NCBI GenBank assembly: GCA_028291985.1
Contig: JAQGNE010000067.1
Coordinates: 1 to 63,934, forward strand
DNA: 63,934 bases
From: Polaromonas sp.
Lineage (GTDB): Bacteria > Pseudomonadota > Gammaproteobacteria > Burkholderiales > Burkholderiaceae_C
Reading direction: 5' to 3'
Positions 51,243-59,976 of the stretch are shown in pieces. The position numbers and the translations under genes are program-made. The notes beneath the pieces are model-generated. The model searched no databases. It was not told where the DNA came from and saw nothing but the letters and a program-made list of their open reading frames with translations. Positions within the stretch are counted from its first letter, which is position 1. Every line of letters starts with the position of its first letter.

Positions 51243-51797
51243 ATGTTTTCTAGACTGCCTCACCGCGCCGCGGCGCCACTGTTCGCCCTGTGTTGCCTTT
51301 CAAGCCTGCTGGCCGGTTGTGCCACCGGCCCAAAGGCTTTTCCGCTGCAAGAGAGCTTTGGCTCGACCGAAACCTATTCACGGCTGTTTGATGCCAGCGC
51401 CGGCCAGACCTGCGAAGCCGCTAGGCGCGCCCTGCTCAGTCAGGGGTACATCGTTACCACCAGCCGCGCTGATCTGGTGGAAGGGCAAAAAAGCTTTCAG
51501 CCGGAAGCGGACTCCAATCTGCAGATGTCCATTCGGGTGGTGTGCGCGCCCGAAAGCGGCAACGGCAAGCTCAGTCTGGGTTTCGTGACGGCGCTGCAAG
51601 ACACCTACGCGCTGAAAAAGAGCAATAACTCGGCAAGTCTGGGCGTGGGGGCGATAGGTTCGGTGTCCTTGCCGTTTTCGTCCAGCAATGATTCCATGGT
51701 CAGGGTGGCCAGCGAGACCATCTCCAACGCGTCGTTCTACGACCGGTTTTTTGACCTGGTTTCTCGCTACCTGGCAACAGAAAAGTCGCCCTCGTAG
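51243..51797 (+). CDS. DUF2242 family lipoprotein
   Basis: A 184-residue lipoprotein with lipobox LAGC (Cys26). After it, the mature protein shows PLQESFGSTETYSRLFDASA, QTCEAARRALLSQGYIV, VEGQKSFQPEADSNLQMSIR and SLPFSSSNDSMVRVASETIS, matching the DUF2242 family of Burkholderiales. It probably resides in the outer membrane, facing the periplasm. The start at 51243 opens the signal peptide; the longer frame does not. Function is unknown. Confidence 0.88.
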   Translation: MFSRLPHRAAAPLFALCCLSSLLAGCATGPKAFPLQESFGSTETYSRLFDASAGQTCEAARRALLSQGYIVTTSRADLVEGQKSFQPEADSNLQMSIRVVCAPESGNGKLSLGFVTALQDTYALKKSNNSASLGVGAIGSVSLPFSSSNDSMVRVASETISNASFYDRFFDLVSRYLATEKSPS

Positions 51798-52567
51798 CGG
51801 CTAGCCAGTAGCTCGGGCACGCACCGTACGCGGTGCCTTGACCTGCCAGCTATCGCCAGATAACTGCAAGTGCCGCGCAATTTTTGCGCACTGTCGGCAA
51901 AACAAGGCAGGACGCGGGTTTTGCGGCTTGTGCACACTTTTATCCACAGCTTCACCCACAAAAAACGGGGGTAAAAAAAGCAGTTTTGCCAATGAAACAG
52001 CGCTTGACAACATGAGTGGCGCCTGATCAACGGTAAAAACATATCCCCAGCTTGGTGCAGATGCTTGATCGCATCTGCGGTATGACTTTTTTCACAATTT
52101 TTAAAGGGTTTTGGCCCGCAGCCCAAACAATGCGAGGGGACAACGCTATGAAATACGAAGCGTGGCTGCTTTGCCAACGAGTTGACATTTTCAGGCGGTG
52201 CTCGGCGTGCTGCCATGGATGCCTGGATACCGGTTCCGGCCTGGTGCGATGACGCACCGAAAACTGGCCGGGGTTCCAACCTCAAGCCGTTTGAAAAGCC
52301 GGCCATTCTCCACTTCCGGTTGCCCAAGCCCGCCCGCGACGGCAACCGCCGCCTAACAGTCCTGCAAGATATCCCCATGCTGAGCTTTGGCGGGGAAGTC
52401 ATCGCCAGTCAGGCTTAAGCGCAGCGGTCCGCGCGACTGGCCGAGCCTGGAGGGGCCTTCACACCACGTGATTCCCACGGCCTGCAAACGCACCGGCGGC
52501 CAGCTTTACGCACATGGTTTTCCACAGCGTGCGCCGCTGTGGGCTGTCAGTGGCCCGCAAGGCGGCA
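51798..52567. other. 770-base region without a confident gene
   Basis: Only one open frame looks even moderately protein-like (52215-52418 plus: MDAWIPVPAWCDDAPKTGRG and ending MLSFGGEVIASQA); it lacks a ribosome site and any family I know. The rest holds no repeat copy, tRNA or terminator that I can support. The A-rich stretch near 51958-51985 is a local composition dip. Confidence 0.4.
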
Positions 52568-53191
52568 TCAATGTTCGGCACGCTCCCAAACCAGCAGCAG
52601 GTTATTGGCAGGCAGGGCGTGGCGCCCGGCCAGTCTCAGGCCGGCGCTGGCGGCCTCTTGCGCCACCTCGTCCAGTGCGCGTAGCCCCCATGCAGGATTT
52701 CGCTGCTTCAGGCTGGCGTCAAAGGCGATATTGCCCTCGGAAGTGGCGATATCGCTTTCAAGATAGGGGCCGTAGGTGATGAGCTTGCCGCGTGCGGCCA
52801 GCAGCCTGGCACTGGCGCGCATCAGCGCCGCGCACACTGGCCAGGGCGCTATATGGATCAGGTTGGCGCAATACACCAGGTCAAATTGCGCATCGGCTGG
52901 CCAGCTGTCGGGCGACGCCACATCCAGCAGCATGGGCGGGCGAACATTGGCAAGGCCTTGCGACCTGGTCCAGGCCAGGATGGATGCCAGGGCCTCGGGC
53001 TGCACCTCGGTGGGCTGCCAGGCCCAGCCGGGCAGGCCGGCAGCAAACCATGCCGCATGCTGGCCGGTGCCAGAGGCGATTTCAAGTGCGCTGCCTTGTG
53101 GTGCCAGCACGCGCAGCAGCATGTCAAGAATGGGCTGCTTGTTGCGGTCTGCTGCAGGGCTGAAGTCGGGTTGATGTTGCATGGCCGACAT
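52568..53191 (-). CDS. DUF938 family SAM-dependent methyltransferase
   Basis: A 207-residue protein of the DUF938 family. It begins FSPAADRNKQPILDMLLRVL, followed by motif I ALEIASGTGQHAAWFA and the conserved QPTEVQPEALASI, LIHIAPWPV and RGKLITYGPYL segments. The methyltransferase fold is complete. The substrate is unknown; some members act on small metabolites. Two start codons (ATG at 53191 and 53182) are possible. It is transcribed after the phasin-like gene but a terminator separates them. Confidence 0.9.
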   Translation of the reverse strand: MSAMQHQPDFSPAADRNKQPILDMLLRVLAPQGSALEIASGTGQHAAWFAAGLPGWAWQPTEVQPEALASILAWTRSQGLANVRPPMLLDVASPDSWPADAQFDLVYCANLIHIAPWPVCAALMRASARLLAARGKLITYGPYLESDIATSEGNIAFDASLKQRNPAWGLRALDEVAQEAASAGLRLAGRHALPANNLLLVWERAEH

Positions 53192-53257
53192 TAAAGCGCA
53201 TGCAAGATGGAGCCAGGTGGTGCGTGTGCATGGCCCAGGCTGCGCGGACCGCGCCCC

Positions 53258-53301
53258 TAAAAAAGAAAGGCCGGGGCTGGCAAAAATCCGGCCCCGGTCT
53301 T
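53258..53301 (-). terminator. Intrinsic terminator for the phasin-like gene
   Basis: On the minus strand: stem AAGACCGGGGC / GCCCCGGCCTT with one mismatch, followed by TTTCTTTTTT. It lies 19 bases beyond the phasin-like stop. Confidence 0.85.
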
Positions 53302-53319
53302 GCGCTGGCAGCAGCAGTG

Positions 53320-53850
53320 TCAGGCGGCTTTTTTGGCAGCGCGTTGCTGCTTGAAAGGCCTGGAGCGCTTGACGCTTGCCGTCACCACATCATTGCCTGC
53401 GATCTTGCTGGCCAGCTCTGCGGTTTTCTGCTCGATTTGCGAGGCTGCCTTGCTCAGCACCAGCGCACCCGGCGCTGTGGCGCGGGCCAGGGTGGCAAGC
53501 GTGGTCATGCCTGTTTTCTCTTCAAACCTGCTGGCATTGGCGGCAGCGCGCTCGACGCCGGTTTCAGCCAGCTTGACGATCTGGCTGACCAGCTGCTGCG
53601 CGCCATGCGTGGTTTGGCTCAAGCCCCTGGTGTACAGCACGGTCAAGGCCAGCTGCGCCGCTGATGCGTTCTTGACGACTTCAGCCGTCAGCTGCGGACG
53701 TGATTCCTTCAGCGCGCGGTTCCAGCGCTGCTCCAGCAGGTTGACAACGCGCTCGCCACCGGCGTGGTACGCATCGATGACATTTTTGGCGGTGTTGCCG
53801 TAGGCCTCGATCAGGTCGTTGGCAACGGTGGACAGGTTCTTGGCGCGCAT
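53320..53850 (-). CDS. Phasin-like helical protein
   Basis: A 176-residue, almost entirely alpha-helical protein: NLSTVANDLIEAYGNTAKNV IDAYHAGGERV, a middle coiled region, and a C-terminal basic tail (KRSRPFKQQRAAKKAA). The layout (amphipathic helix, coiled coil, Lys/Ala-rich tail) resembles phasins that coat polyhydroxyalkanoate granules and link them to DNA, but no PHA gene is nearby. It could also be a nucleoid- or membrane-associated protein. A terminator follows. Confidence 0.65.
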   Translation of the reverse strand: MRAKNLSTVANDLIEAYGNTAKNVIDAYHAGGERVVNLLEQRWNRALKESRPQLTAEVVKNASAAQLALTVLYTRGLSQTTHGAQQLVSQIVKLAETGVERAAANASRFEEKTGMTTLATLARATAPGALVLSKAASQIEQKTAELASKIAGNDVVTASVKRSRPFKQQRAAKKAA

Positions 53851-53975
53851 GTTGTTTCCTTCAATAAATGGTGCGGGTGGCGAATCATGCGGGTTTCCAC
53901 TAGTGTCTGCGACCTAACGGGCTAGAGGCCGGTGTCCAGACGCCAACCGCTGGCCTGCTGGCAAAACACATGAAT

Positions 53976-54041
53976 CGCTATTGAATATGTAGCGCATACG
54001 CCAGGCATCTATTGGGCTGTAGGCCTAATTGGCTTGAAAAT
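53976..54041 (-). repeat. Dispersed palindromic repeat, copy 8 (reverse)
   Basis: It opens with GCTATtgaatatGTAGC, then ATCTATTGGGCTG, and ends with GGCTTGAAAA. It lies between the phasin-like gene and the end of the M23 peptidase gene. Confidence 0.8.
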
Positions 54042-54053
54042 GGCCTGGTCTGC

Positions 54054-54995
54054 TCAGCCCCGCAAGAAAAGCGCCGGGTTGACCATGGTGCGGTTCAGCA
54101 TCACGCCCCAGTGCAGATGCGCGCCGGTCGCGCGGCCGGTGGCGCCCACCGCGCCCAGCCGCTGCCCGCGCTCCAGCACATCGCCCGCGGCAACGCTGAC
54201 TGTGCTCAGGTGGCAATACAGGCTCAACAGACCGCCGCCGTGGTCGAGCCAGACGGTGTTGCCATTGAAAAAATAGTCGCCGGTGTCGATGACGCGGCCA
54301 GCCAGCGGCGCCGTTACCGGCGTGCCTGTGGGGGCGGCAATGTCCATGCCGCTGTGCGGACTGCGCGGCTGTCCGTTGAACACGCGGCGAAGCCCAAAAG
54401 AGCCTGAGCGCCGTCCCGGCACCGGCACCGCCATGCCCAGGGCCGACCTTGCAGGCAGCGGCTGGCTGAAAGTGGCCATCACCACCTCAAGATGCAGGCG
54501 CTCGCGGTTATAGCGTGCCTCATCTTCGGGCGATAGCTCCACCGTTGCCGGCGCTACCCGCAGGCGCTGCTCGGCGTAGCGTTTCGGGCTGACCGTGTAG
54601 TGAAACCACTGCGGCTCAGCCGTGCCGGCGCCGTCCACGCGGATGCTGGCCTGGCCCGGCAGTGCGGACAGCGGAATGCCCACGACGGCCGTCCAGTCGA
54701 TCACATCACCCACTACCAGCAAGGCTGTCTCGTTGGCAGGCCTACCCGCGTGGCCACCGCTTCCGGCAACGCTGGTGGAAAAGTCGGCCCTGGTGGCAAC
54801 CGGCCTGGACGCAGCTGGCCCCAGCGACACGCGCGCAACGCCGCCCGGCACCTGTGATGCCAGCGGCCAGACCTCTGGCGCGCCCGACTCGGCTTGCCGC
54901 CGTGCGGCTGCGCCTGGCTGCGGCGCCTTTGCCGCCAGCGCGGGCAGTGCCAGCCAGCTTGCGCCTGCAGCCAGTGCCAGGCGCCGCCTCAGCAT
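54054..54995 (-). CDS. M23-family peptidoglycan endopeptidase
   Basis: A 313-residue exported metallopeptidase. The signal peptide is basic (MLRRRLALAAGASWLALPAL). The C-terminal LytM domain has HSGMDIAAPTGTPV (His and Asp of HxxxD) and GAHLHWGVM (HxH), the zinc triad. A beta-domain of ~150 residues (VARVSLGPAAS ... RVAPATVELSPED) precedes it, as in many periplasmic M23 proteins. It cleaves peptidoglycan crossbridges during growth or division. The 71-residue gene lies just upstream on the same strand. Confidence 0.9.
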   Translation of the reverse strand: MLRRRLALAAGASWLALPALAAKAPQPGAAARRQAESGAPEVWPLASQVPGGVARVSLGPAASRPVATRADFSTSVAGSGGHAGRPANETALLVVGDVIDWTAVVGIPLSALPGQASIRVDGAGTAEPQWFHYTVSPKRYAEQRLRVAPATVELSPEDEARYNRERLHLEVVMATFSQPLPARSALGMAVPVPGRRSGSFGLRRVFNGQPRSPHSGMDIAAPTGTPVTAPLAGRVIDTGDYFFNGNTVWLDHGGGLLSLYCHLSTVSVAAGDVLERGQRLGAVGATGRATGAHLHWGVMLNRTMVNPALFLRG

Positions 54996-55059
54996 GAGCT
55001 GCAGTCCGCCCGCCGACGCGCCGTCTGCTGACGCCGCATGACCAGGGATGTGCTGGCGC

Positions 55060-55275
55060 TCAATGGGTCAGCGTGATCTTGCCGTCCCGCACATAGTCGT
55101 CGAACTGCGTGCGCGGAATGGCGGTGACGCCGGCAACGCCGTCCAGTGCGTCCCAGCTCAGGGTGGCGCTGTCGGGAGCGAGATCAACCTCGACCCGGCC
55201 GCGCGGTATTTCAATCGGTTGGCCATCGCCGGGGGTGTAGGTGACATCACCGGTAATCATGGCGAACTGGGGCAT
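55060..55275 (-). CDS. 71-residue hypothetical protein
   Basis: The ATG at 55275 has AAGGAATCTGCAC upstream, a good ribosome site. The protein (MPQFAMITGDVTYTPGDGQP, later RVEVDLAPDSATLSWDALDG) is mostly beta and acidic, with no signal peptide or membrane segment. It lies 64 bases ahead of the M23 peptidase gene. No family is recognised, but similar small beta proteins are common in Burkholderiales. Confidence 0.68.
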   Translation of the reverse strand: MPQFAMITGDVTYTPGDGQPIEIPRGRVEVDLAPDSATLSWDALDGVAGVTAIPRTQFDDYVRDGKITLTH

Positions 55276-55711
55276 GTGCAGATTCCTTATGGGGGTTAGG
55301 GGCCGGCGGTGAGCCGCGACTAACTTATTGTGCCCACACACCGGCCGGCTTCGTGTCGGCCAATAACGCCATCGCACGACGGCAGCGTCAAGCGTTACTG
55401 CCAACGCTCAGTGTCCGAAGGCCTGGGCCACGTTTTCTCAAGAAAAATGGCTATAGCCCAAGTATTGACAGGGCAAGAAGCTATGAGAAAAGGAGCGTTC
55501 AGAGCGGACGTGCCGGTCTTAGGACAGACAGACCCGCAACGGGCACCATCACACGGACGCCGTTGCCCGCAGCCGCAGCCACTTGCAACCATCAACTGTA
55601 CCGTGCCCAGGTCAGCGGCCGGTCAGGTGGTCAGACGGTCCGTTCCTTACGTTGCTCGTCTGGCCACAGAATGATGTGTTTGCCGCGCACCTCAGACCGC
55701 AGCAGGCCTCG
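55276..55711. other. Intergenic region with repeat copy
   Basis: No gene is supported. It contains dispersed repeat copy 9. The promoter of the 71-residue gene should lie in its first ~100 bases. Confidence 0.5.
55436..55494 (+). repeat. Dispersed palindromic repeat, copy 9 (divergent)
   Basis: Left end CTCAAGAAAAATGGCTATAG, then GCCCAAGTATTGACAGGGC. The right hairpin is degraded (GCTATGAGAAAAGGAGC). Confidence 0.65.
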
Positions 55712-56566
55712 TCAGGCGTCGCAAGTGTCGCCCTTTGCCCGTCGGAAGGTCTCGTTTTGCGCCAGCGCAAGATCGCCCTGTGCCGACGCTATCGTCAGCA
55801 CCTCACCGCTGGCTTGCAGCAGCAACTCGCCATGGCGGCCGGCTGGTGTGCGCAGCTCGGCCCCGCTGATGGCGCCCGCGAGTTCGCGGCTTCGGTTGCG
55901 CCAGGCCAGCGTGCCGGCAAAATTCTGGTACTTCTGCGTCAGCCGCAGCGTGGCGCCACGCAGCAGGCCGGCAGCGCACCACAAACCCTCCACACGTGCA
56001 GGCACCGTCCACAAATGAACCTTGCTGGACTTTTCGCGGCCCACCGCCTTGTCTGGCACCGGGAGCACGGTTGTGCGGTCAGGTTTCCAGTCGCCCATGT
56101 CCCAGTCATGCGAGACGATGCGCGTGCCGGGCTTGAGTGCCAGTATGGAAGGGCGCAGCTGCAGGTTGAATTCAGGCAGCAAATACAGCGTGACGACCGA
56201 CGCCGGGGCCAGGTCTGTCTTGAAGAGGTCTTGCACCAGAAACTCAACCTTGTCGGCCACGCCCGCGCTACGCGCACTGGCTCTGCTCTTTTCCACCAGC
56301 GCCGGGTCGATCTCTACCCCCAGACCGGTCGCGCCAAATCGCCTGGCCGCCAGAATCACGATGCGCCCGTCACCCGAGCCGAGGTCGATCACATGATCGC
56401 CCCGCTTGACGCCGGCGATGTCGAGCATTTCCAGCGTCACGTTGTCGGGCGAGGTGATGAAGGGGACTTCATCGGTGAACTGCGCTTGCGCGGGCAGGGC
56501 AATACAAGCAGCGACAGTGACCAGCCATGACAGCAGGCAGCGCGGGAAGGGGCTAAAAATTTGCAT
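55712..56566 (-). CDS. Class I SAM-dependent methyltransferase with a signal peptide
   Basis: A 284-residue protein. The ATG at 56566 opens a clear Sec signal peptide (CLLSWLVTVAACIALPAQAQ, cleavage near AQA-QFTDE). The mature chain is a methyltransferase: motif I HVIDLGSGDGRIVILAA, ribose motif GLGVEIDPALVEKSRA, and VTLYLLPEFNLQLRP. The second half is a beta-rich extension (VHLWTVPARVEGLW ...). SAM is normally cytoplasmic, so export is puzzling; the leader may instead act as an anchor, or the enzyme may act on a periplasmic target with another cofactor. Similar secreted members are known in Burkholderiales (from memory). Confidence 0.85.
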   Translation of the reverse strand: MQIFSPFPRCLLSWLVTVAACIALPAQAQFTDEVPFITSPDNVTLEMLDIAGVKRGDHVIDLGSGDGRIVILAARRFGATGLGVEIDPALVEKSRASARSAGVADKVEFLVQDLFKTDLAPASVVTLYLLPEFNLQLRPSILALKPGTRIVSHDWDMGDWKPDRTTVLPVPDKAVGREKSSKVHLWTVPARVEGLWCAAGLLRGATLRLTQKYQNFAGTLAWRNRSRELAGAISGAELRTPAGRHGELLLQASGEVLTIASAQGDLALAQNETFRRAKGDTCDA

Positions 56567-56731
56567 CTGGCAAGTATGGTGCAGATGCCAACACTTGTGG
56601 GCCCTGCTTGTCATGCCGTGCCATCGCTGCGAGGTTTGCGTCAGGTCCGGTCACGCACCAGTAAGGGTTGGCGTGCAGTCGGATTTTTTACGAAAGAACC
56701 GCCTGCAGGCTCCCAGAACCAAGGCCGATTC

Positions 56732-56748
56732 GCTATTACATAAATAGC
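56732..56748. repeat. Fragment of the dispersed repeat (right hairpin only)
   Basis: GCTATtacataaATAGC matches the right-end palindrome of the repeat family. The rest of the element is absent. It lies 24 bases upstream of the M14-like gene start. Confidence 0.6.
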
Positions 56749-56772
56749 AAACTGCAGGCTGATAATGCACGG

Positions 56773-57690
56773 ATGACCTCATCCCACGCATATCCCATCG
56801 GACAGCCGGGCAAGCCCTGGGGAGATGCCGAGCTGGCGCAGTGGCGCGCGCGTCAGGTTCGCCAGCGCAGCTTTGCAGATGATGTGCTCAGCGACATCGA
56901 ACGCCTGCGCGACCGCTTTGATGTTTCGCCTTATGGCGAAGTCGCTTATGCCGGCGAACGCTTTGCCTTGCTGGCCGTTCGGAGCCGCAGCTGGCAACAC
57001 GGACTGCCCTGCATTCTGGTGACTGGCGGCGTACACGGCTATGAAACCAGCGGCGTGCAGGGCGCACTGCGCTTTGCGGACCAGCATGCCACAGCCTACG
57101 CCGGCCGGGTCAATCTGATGATGGTTCCCTGCGTCAGCCCATGGGCGTATGAGCGCATACAGCGCTGGAATTTTGATGCGCTGGACCCGAACCGCTGCTT
57201 TCGCCAAGCGAGCCCCGCGCAGGAGTCAGCTGCGCTGATGCGCCTGGTCGAGCCCTTGCGTGGCCAGTTTGCTGCCCACCTGGACCTGCACGAAACCACC
57301 GACACCGACGAATCCGAATACCGCCCAGCAGTAGCCGCGCGAGACGGCAAGCCGTTTGAGCCCGGCTCCATTCCCGACGGGTTTTATGCGGTGGATGACA
57401 CCGAAAATCCGCAACCGGAATTTCAGCAGGCCATCATCGAAGCGGTCGAGCGCGTCACGCACATCGCACCGGCTGACGACAACAACAAAATCATCGGAAT
57501 GCCGGTAGTCGCGCATGGGGTGATCCGCTACGCGATGAAGGCGCTAGGCTTGTGCGCTGGCATTAGCGGTGCGCGCTACACGACGACTACAGAGGTCTAC
57601 CCCGACAGCGCCCGGGCAACGCCGCAGCAGTGCGTCGCTGCGCAAGTTGCGGCTGTTTGTGCGGCTTTGGATTTCGTGTTGGCGCGGTGA
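56773..57690 (+). CDS. M14-family metallocarboxypeptidase-like protein
   Basis: A 305-residue cytoplasmic protein of the M14/succinylglutamate desuccinylase-aspartoacylase superfamily. Zinc ligands: VTGGVHGYETSGVQGAL (HxxE) near 80 and LDLHETTDTDE (His) near 150; the catalytic Glu region is TTTTEVYPDS near 275. It has no signal peptide. By family it could remove a C-terminal or acyl group from a peptide or acylated amino acid; substrate is not clear. A hairpin repeat fragment lies just upstream and a full repeat copy follows. Confidence 0.88.
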   Translation: MTSSHAYPIGQPGKPWGDAELAQWRARQVRQRSFADDVLSDIERLRDRFDVSPYGEVAYAGERFALLAVRSRSWQHGLPCILVTGGVHGYETSGVQGALRFADQHATAYAGRVNLMMVPCVSPWAYERIQRWNFDALDPNRCFRQASPAQESAALMRLVEPLRGQFAAHLDLHETTDTDESEYRPAVAARDGKPFEPGSIPDGFYAVDDTENPQPEFQQAIIEAVERVTHIAPADDNNKIIGMPVVAHGVIRYAMKALGLCAGISGARYTTTTEVYPDSARATPQQCVAAQVAAVCAALDFVLAR

Positions 57691-57765
57691 TAGTCGGCCG
57701 GCACGGCCGGTTAGCAGATGCAGCGGCATGGACTGGACCTATCCGGTCCAGACGGCATTTTGTGC

Positions 57766-57822
57766 ATGAAAAGGGTGCCTAACCTATATTTTATATGGGC
57801 TAGCAGCTATTAAAAAAAGAGC
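57766..57822 (+). repeat. Dispersed palindromic repeat, copy 10
   Basis: Left end ATGAAAAGGGTGCCTAACC, then ATATTTTATATGGGCTAGCA and the right end GCTATTAAAAAAAGAGC. Confidence 0.75.
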
Positions 57823-57836
57823 GCATAAAGACCGTT

Positions 57837-58469
57837 TCATGGCGCTCGGACTGGCAGCGCTTCTCCCCAGTAATGGAAGGTAAACGGCTTGGGTCCCGGC
57901 AGGTAGCCGGTTTCAAGCCCCGGTAACCTGAAGCCCGCGCCACGCAGCAGCGCAGGAATGTCGCGGCCCAGCTGGCAGCCCCCAGCCACCTTGCCCCACA
58001 GCGGCTGCAGCCGCTCTTGCCAGCGAGCCACCGACGCATCCGGCGCATGGCCGTGCTCACAAAACAGCAGCTTGCCGCCAGGCTTGAGCACGCGGTGCAT
58101 CTCCAGCAAGGCGCTGTGCGCATCAGGAATGGTGCACAGCGTGTAGGTGATCAGCACCGTGTCAAAGCTGGCATCAGGCAGGGGAATCTTTTCAGCCGAA
58201 AGCCCGACCAGATCAACCGTCAGCCCTGCCCTGGCAATGCGTTCCCGCGTCAGCGGATGCATCTGCAGCGCAGGGTCCAGCCCGGTGATGTGGGTAACCT
58301 GTCGCTTGTCGTAATGGCGAATATTCAGGCCAGTGCCGATGCCGACCTCAAGCACCCGCCCTTCAGCCTTTGGCACGATCAGCTGGCGCATGCGGCTGAT
58401 CATGGGCATGCCGCAGGCCAGGTCCAGCGCGGTGGGCAGGATGTGGCGGTCGTACCAGTTGGGGGGCAT
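57837..58469 (-). CDS. UbiE-like class I SAM-dependent methyltransferase
   Basis: A 210-residue methyltransferase. MPPNWYDRHILPTALDLACG begins the family match, so the ATG at 58469 is taken as the start. Motif I is VLEVGIGTGLNIRHYD, followed by TGLDPALQMH, the motif II region LPDASFDTVLITYTLCTIPD and LKPGGKLLFCEHG. Such proteins methylate small molecules such as phospholipids or quinones. A decayed copy of the same gene lies about 2 kb upstream on the same strand, with the Old Yellow Enzyme gene between. Confidence 0.88.
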   Translation of the reverse strand: MPPNWYDRHILPTALDLACGMPMISRMRQLIVPKAEGRVLEVGIGTGLNIRHYDKRQVTHITGLDPALQMHPLTRERIARAGLTVDLVGLSAEKIPLPDASFDTVLITYTLCTIPDAHSALLEMHRVLKPGGKLLFCEHGHAPDASVARWQERLQPLWGKVAGGCQLGRDIPALLRGAGFRLPGLETGYLPGPKPFTFHYWGEALPVRAP

Positions 58470-58720
58470 TTTGAGGGGCACTGGTTTTGATAAGCTCTTC
58501 AAGAATGGGTGCGGTTGCGTTGGCCTGATAGTGCTTCTGGTTGCCCCGCCAGGTAACGGGGACTAACCCCGGCTTGAGAGAGAGCCGCGGCCGTCCTTTG
58601 GAAACAACGCATCCGCGATGACGGCTCCTGCTTGCAGCGCCCTTTCTTCCCTACCCATATCGGGGTTTGTCGCACCCGACATGGGTTTTCAAGGAAAAAT
58701 ACCCAAACGACACAGTGAAC

Positions 58721-59776
58721 TTACAGCGCCGGGTAGTCCGTATAACCTTTAGCGCCCTGCGTGTAAAAGGTGCTGGGGTCTGGCTTGTTCAGCACGGCCT
58801 TGGCCCGGATGCGGGCGGGCAGGTCGGGGTTGGCAAGGAATGATGTGCCAAAGGCAACGGCGTCGAGCTTGCCTTCAGAAATCGCCGCCTCAGCTTCGGC
58901 GGCGGTGTAACCCATGTTGCCAATCAGCACGCCTTTGTATTTTTCACGCGCCACAGACATGACGTCAGCCTTTTGCACGCCGGCAAAGTCAGCGCGCATC
59001 ACATGCAGGTAGGCCAGGTTGAAAGCGTTGAGCCTGTCTGCCAAAAAGCCGATCAACCCAACCGGGTCGCTGTCTTTCATGCTGTTGTAGCTGTTGACGG
59101 GTGACAGGCGCAGACCCACGCGGTCCGCACCGATGGCGTCCGACACACCTGTCAGCACTTCAAACAGCAGCCGAGCGCGGTTTTCAAGTCCGCCGCCGTA
59201 TGCGTCGGTGCGCTGGTTAGGGGTGTCGCGCAAAAATTGGTCAATCAGGTACCCATTGGCGCCGTGTACTTCCACACCGTCAAAACCAGCCACCCGCGCG
59301 TTTTTGGCGCCCTGGACATAAGCAGCCACTACTGCGGGAATTTCTTCCAGCGTCAGCGCGCGCGGCACGACATTCGGCACCATTCCTTTGGGTGTGTGCA
59401 CATCGCTCTCGATAGCCACAGCGGTGCTTGACACCGTGGGCGCACCGTCATTCATGTCCGGGTGCGCTGCCCGGCCCGCGTGCCAGATCTGCATGAAGAT
59501 GCGGCCGCCCTTGGCGTGCACCGCATCCGTCACCTTTTTCCACGCGGCAATCTGGGCGTCAGAGTAGATGCCCGGCTCGTTGATGAACGCGGAAGTGCCT
59601 GGTGCGACCATGGTGCATTCGGTAATCAACAGGCCGCCCATGGCGCGCTGGCTGTAGTACTGGGTCATCAGATCATTGGGCACGTGCCCGGCATCTGCGC
59701 GCGCGCGGGTGAGGGGAGCCAGCAGGATGCGATTGGGCAGCGTCAGGGCGCCCGCTTTGAGGGGGGTAAACAGCAT
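58721..59776 (-). CDS. nemA: Old Yellow Enzyme family alkene reductase (NemA-like)
   Basis: A 351-residue FMN-dependent TIM-barrel reductase. Features: MLFTPLKAGALTLPNRILLA PLTR (FMN strand), a GGRIFMQIWHAGRAA loop with the active-site His, FDGVEVHGANGYLIDQFL (family signature HxxN), and DRVGLRLSP with the final FMN phosphate segment IGNMGY. It reduces activated C=C bonds and nitro groups with NAD(P)H. AAGAGAAACCC precedes the ATG at 59776. It is flanked by two copies of a UbiE-like methyltransferase, one dead. Confidence 0.93.
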   Translation of the reverse strand: MLFTPLKAGALTLPNRILLAPLTRARADAGHVPNDLMTQYYSQRAMGGLLITECTMVAPGTSAFINEPGIYSDAQIAAWKKVTDAVHAKGGRIFMQIWHAGRAAHPDMNDGAPTVSSTAVAIESDVHTPKGMVPNVVPRALTLEEIPAVVAAYVQGAKNARVAGFDGVEVHGANGYLIDQFLRDTPNQRTDAYGGGLENRARLLFEVLTGVSDAIGADRVGLRLSPVNSYNSMKDSDPVGLIGFLADRLNAFNLAYLHVMRADFAGVQKADVMSVAREKYKGVLIGNMGYTAAEAEAAISEGKLDAVAFGTSFLANPDLPARIRAKAVLNKPDPSTFYTQGAKGYTDYPAL

Positions 59777-59976
59777 GGGTTTCTCTTGCAATAAAAAAGA
59801 TGAGGTGAATAAAAACACGACGAACTGTCGATTGGGGGCTGGAAGTTAACAGCCTGCTAATACTTGGGGGTCGGCAGGGTTACTGCGAAATGTGGTGGTG
59901 GCGCCCATCGCAAGCCACCGTTTTGAGCAGGACTCGGTGACTGCAACGGTTGAGCAGCCAGATTCGGCACGCGAAT

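Noticed and set aside
51767..52402. Long minus-strand open frame
   Set aside because: Amino-acid composition is random (Arg, Pro, Ser, Cys-rich), there is no ribosome site, and no family is recognised.
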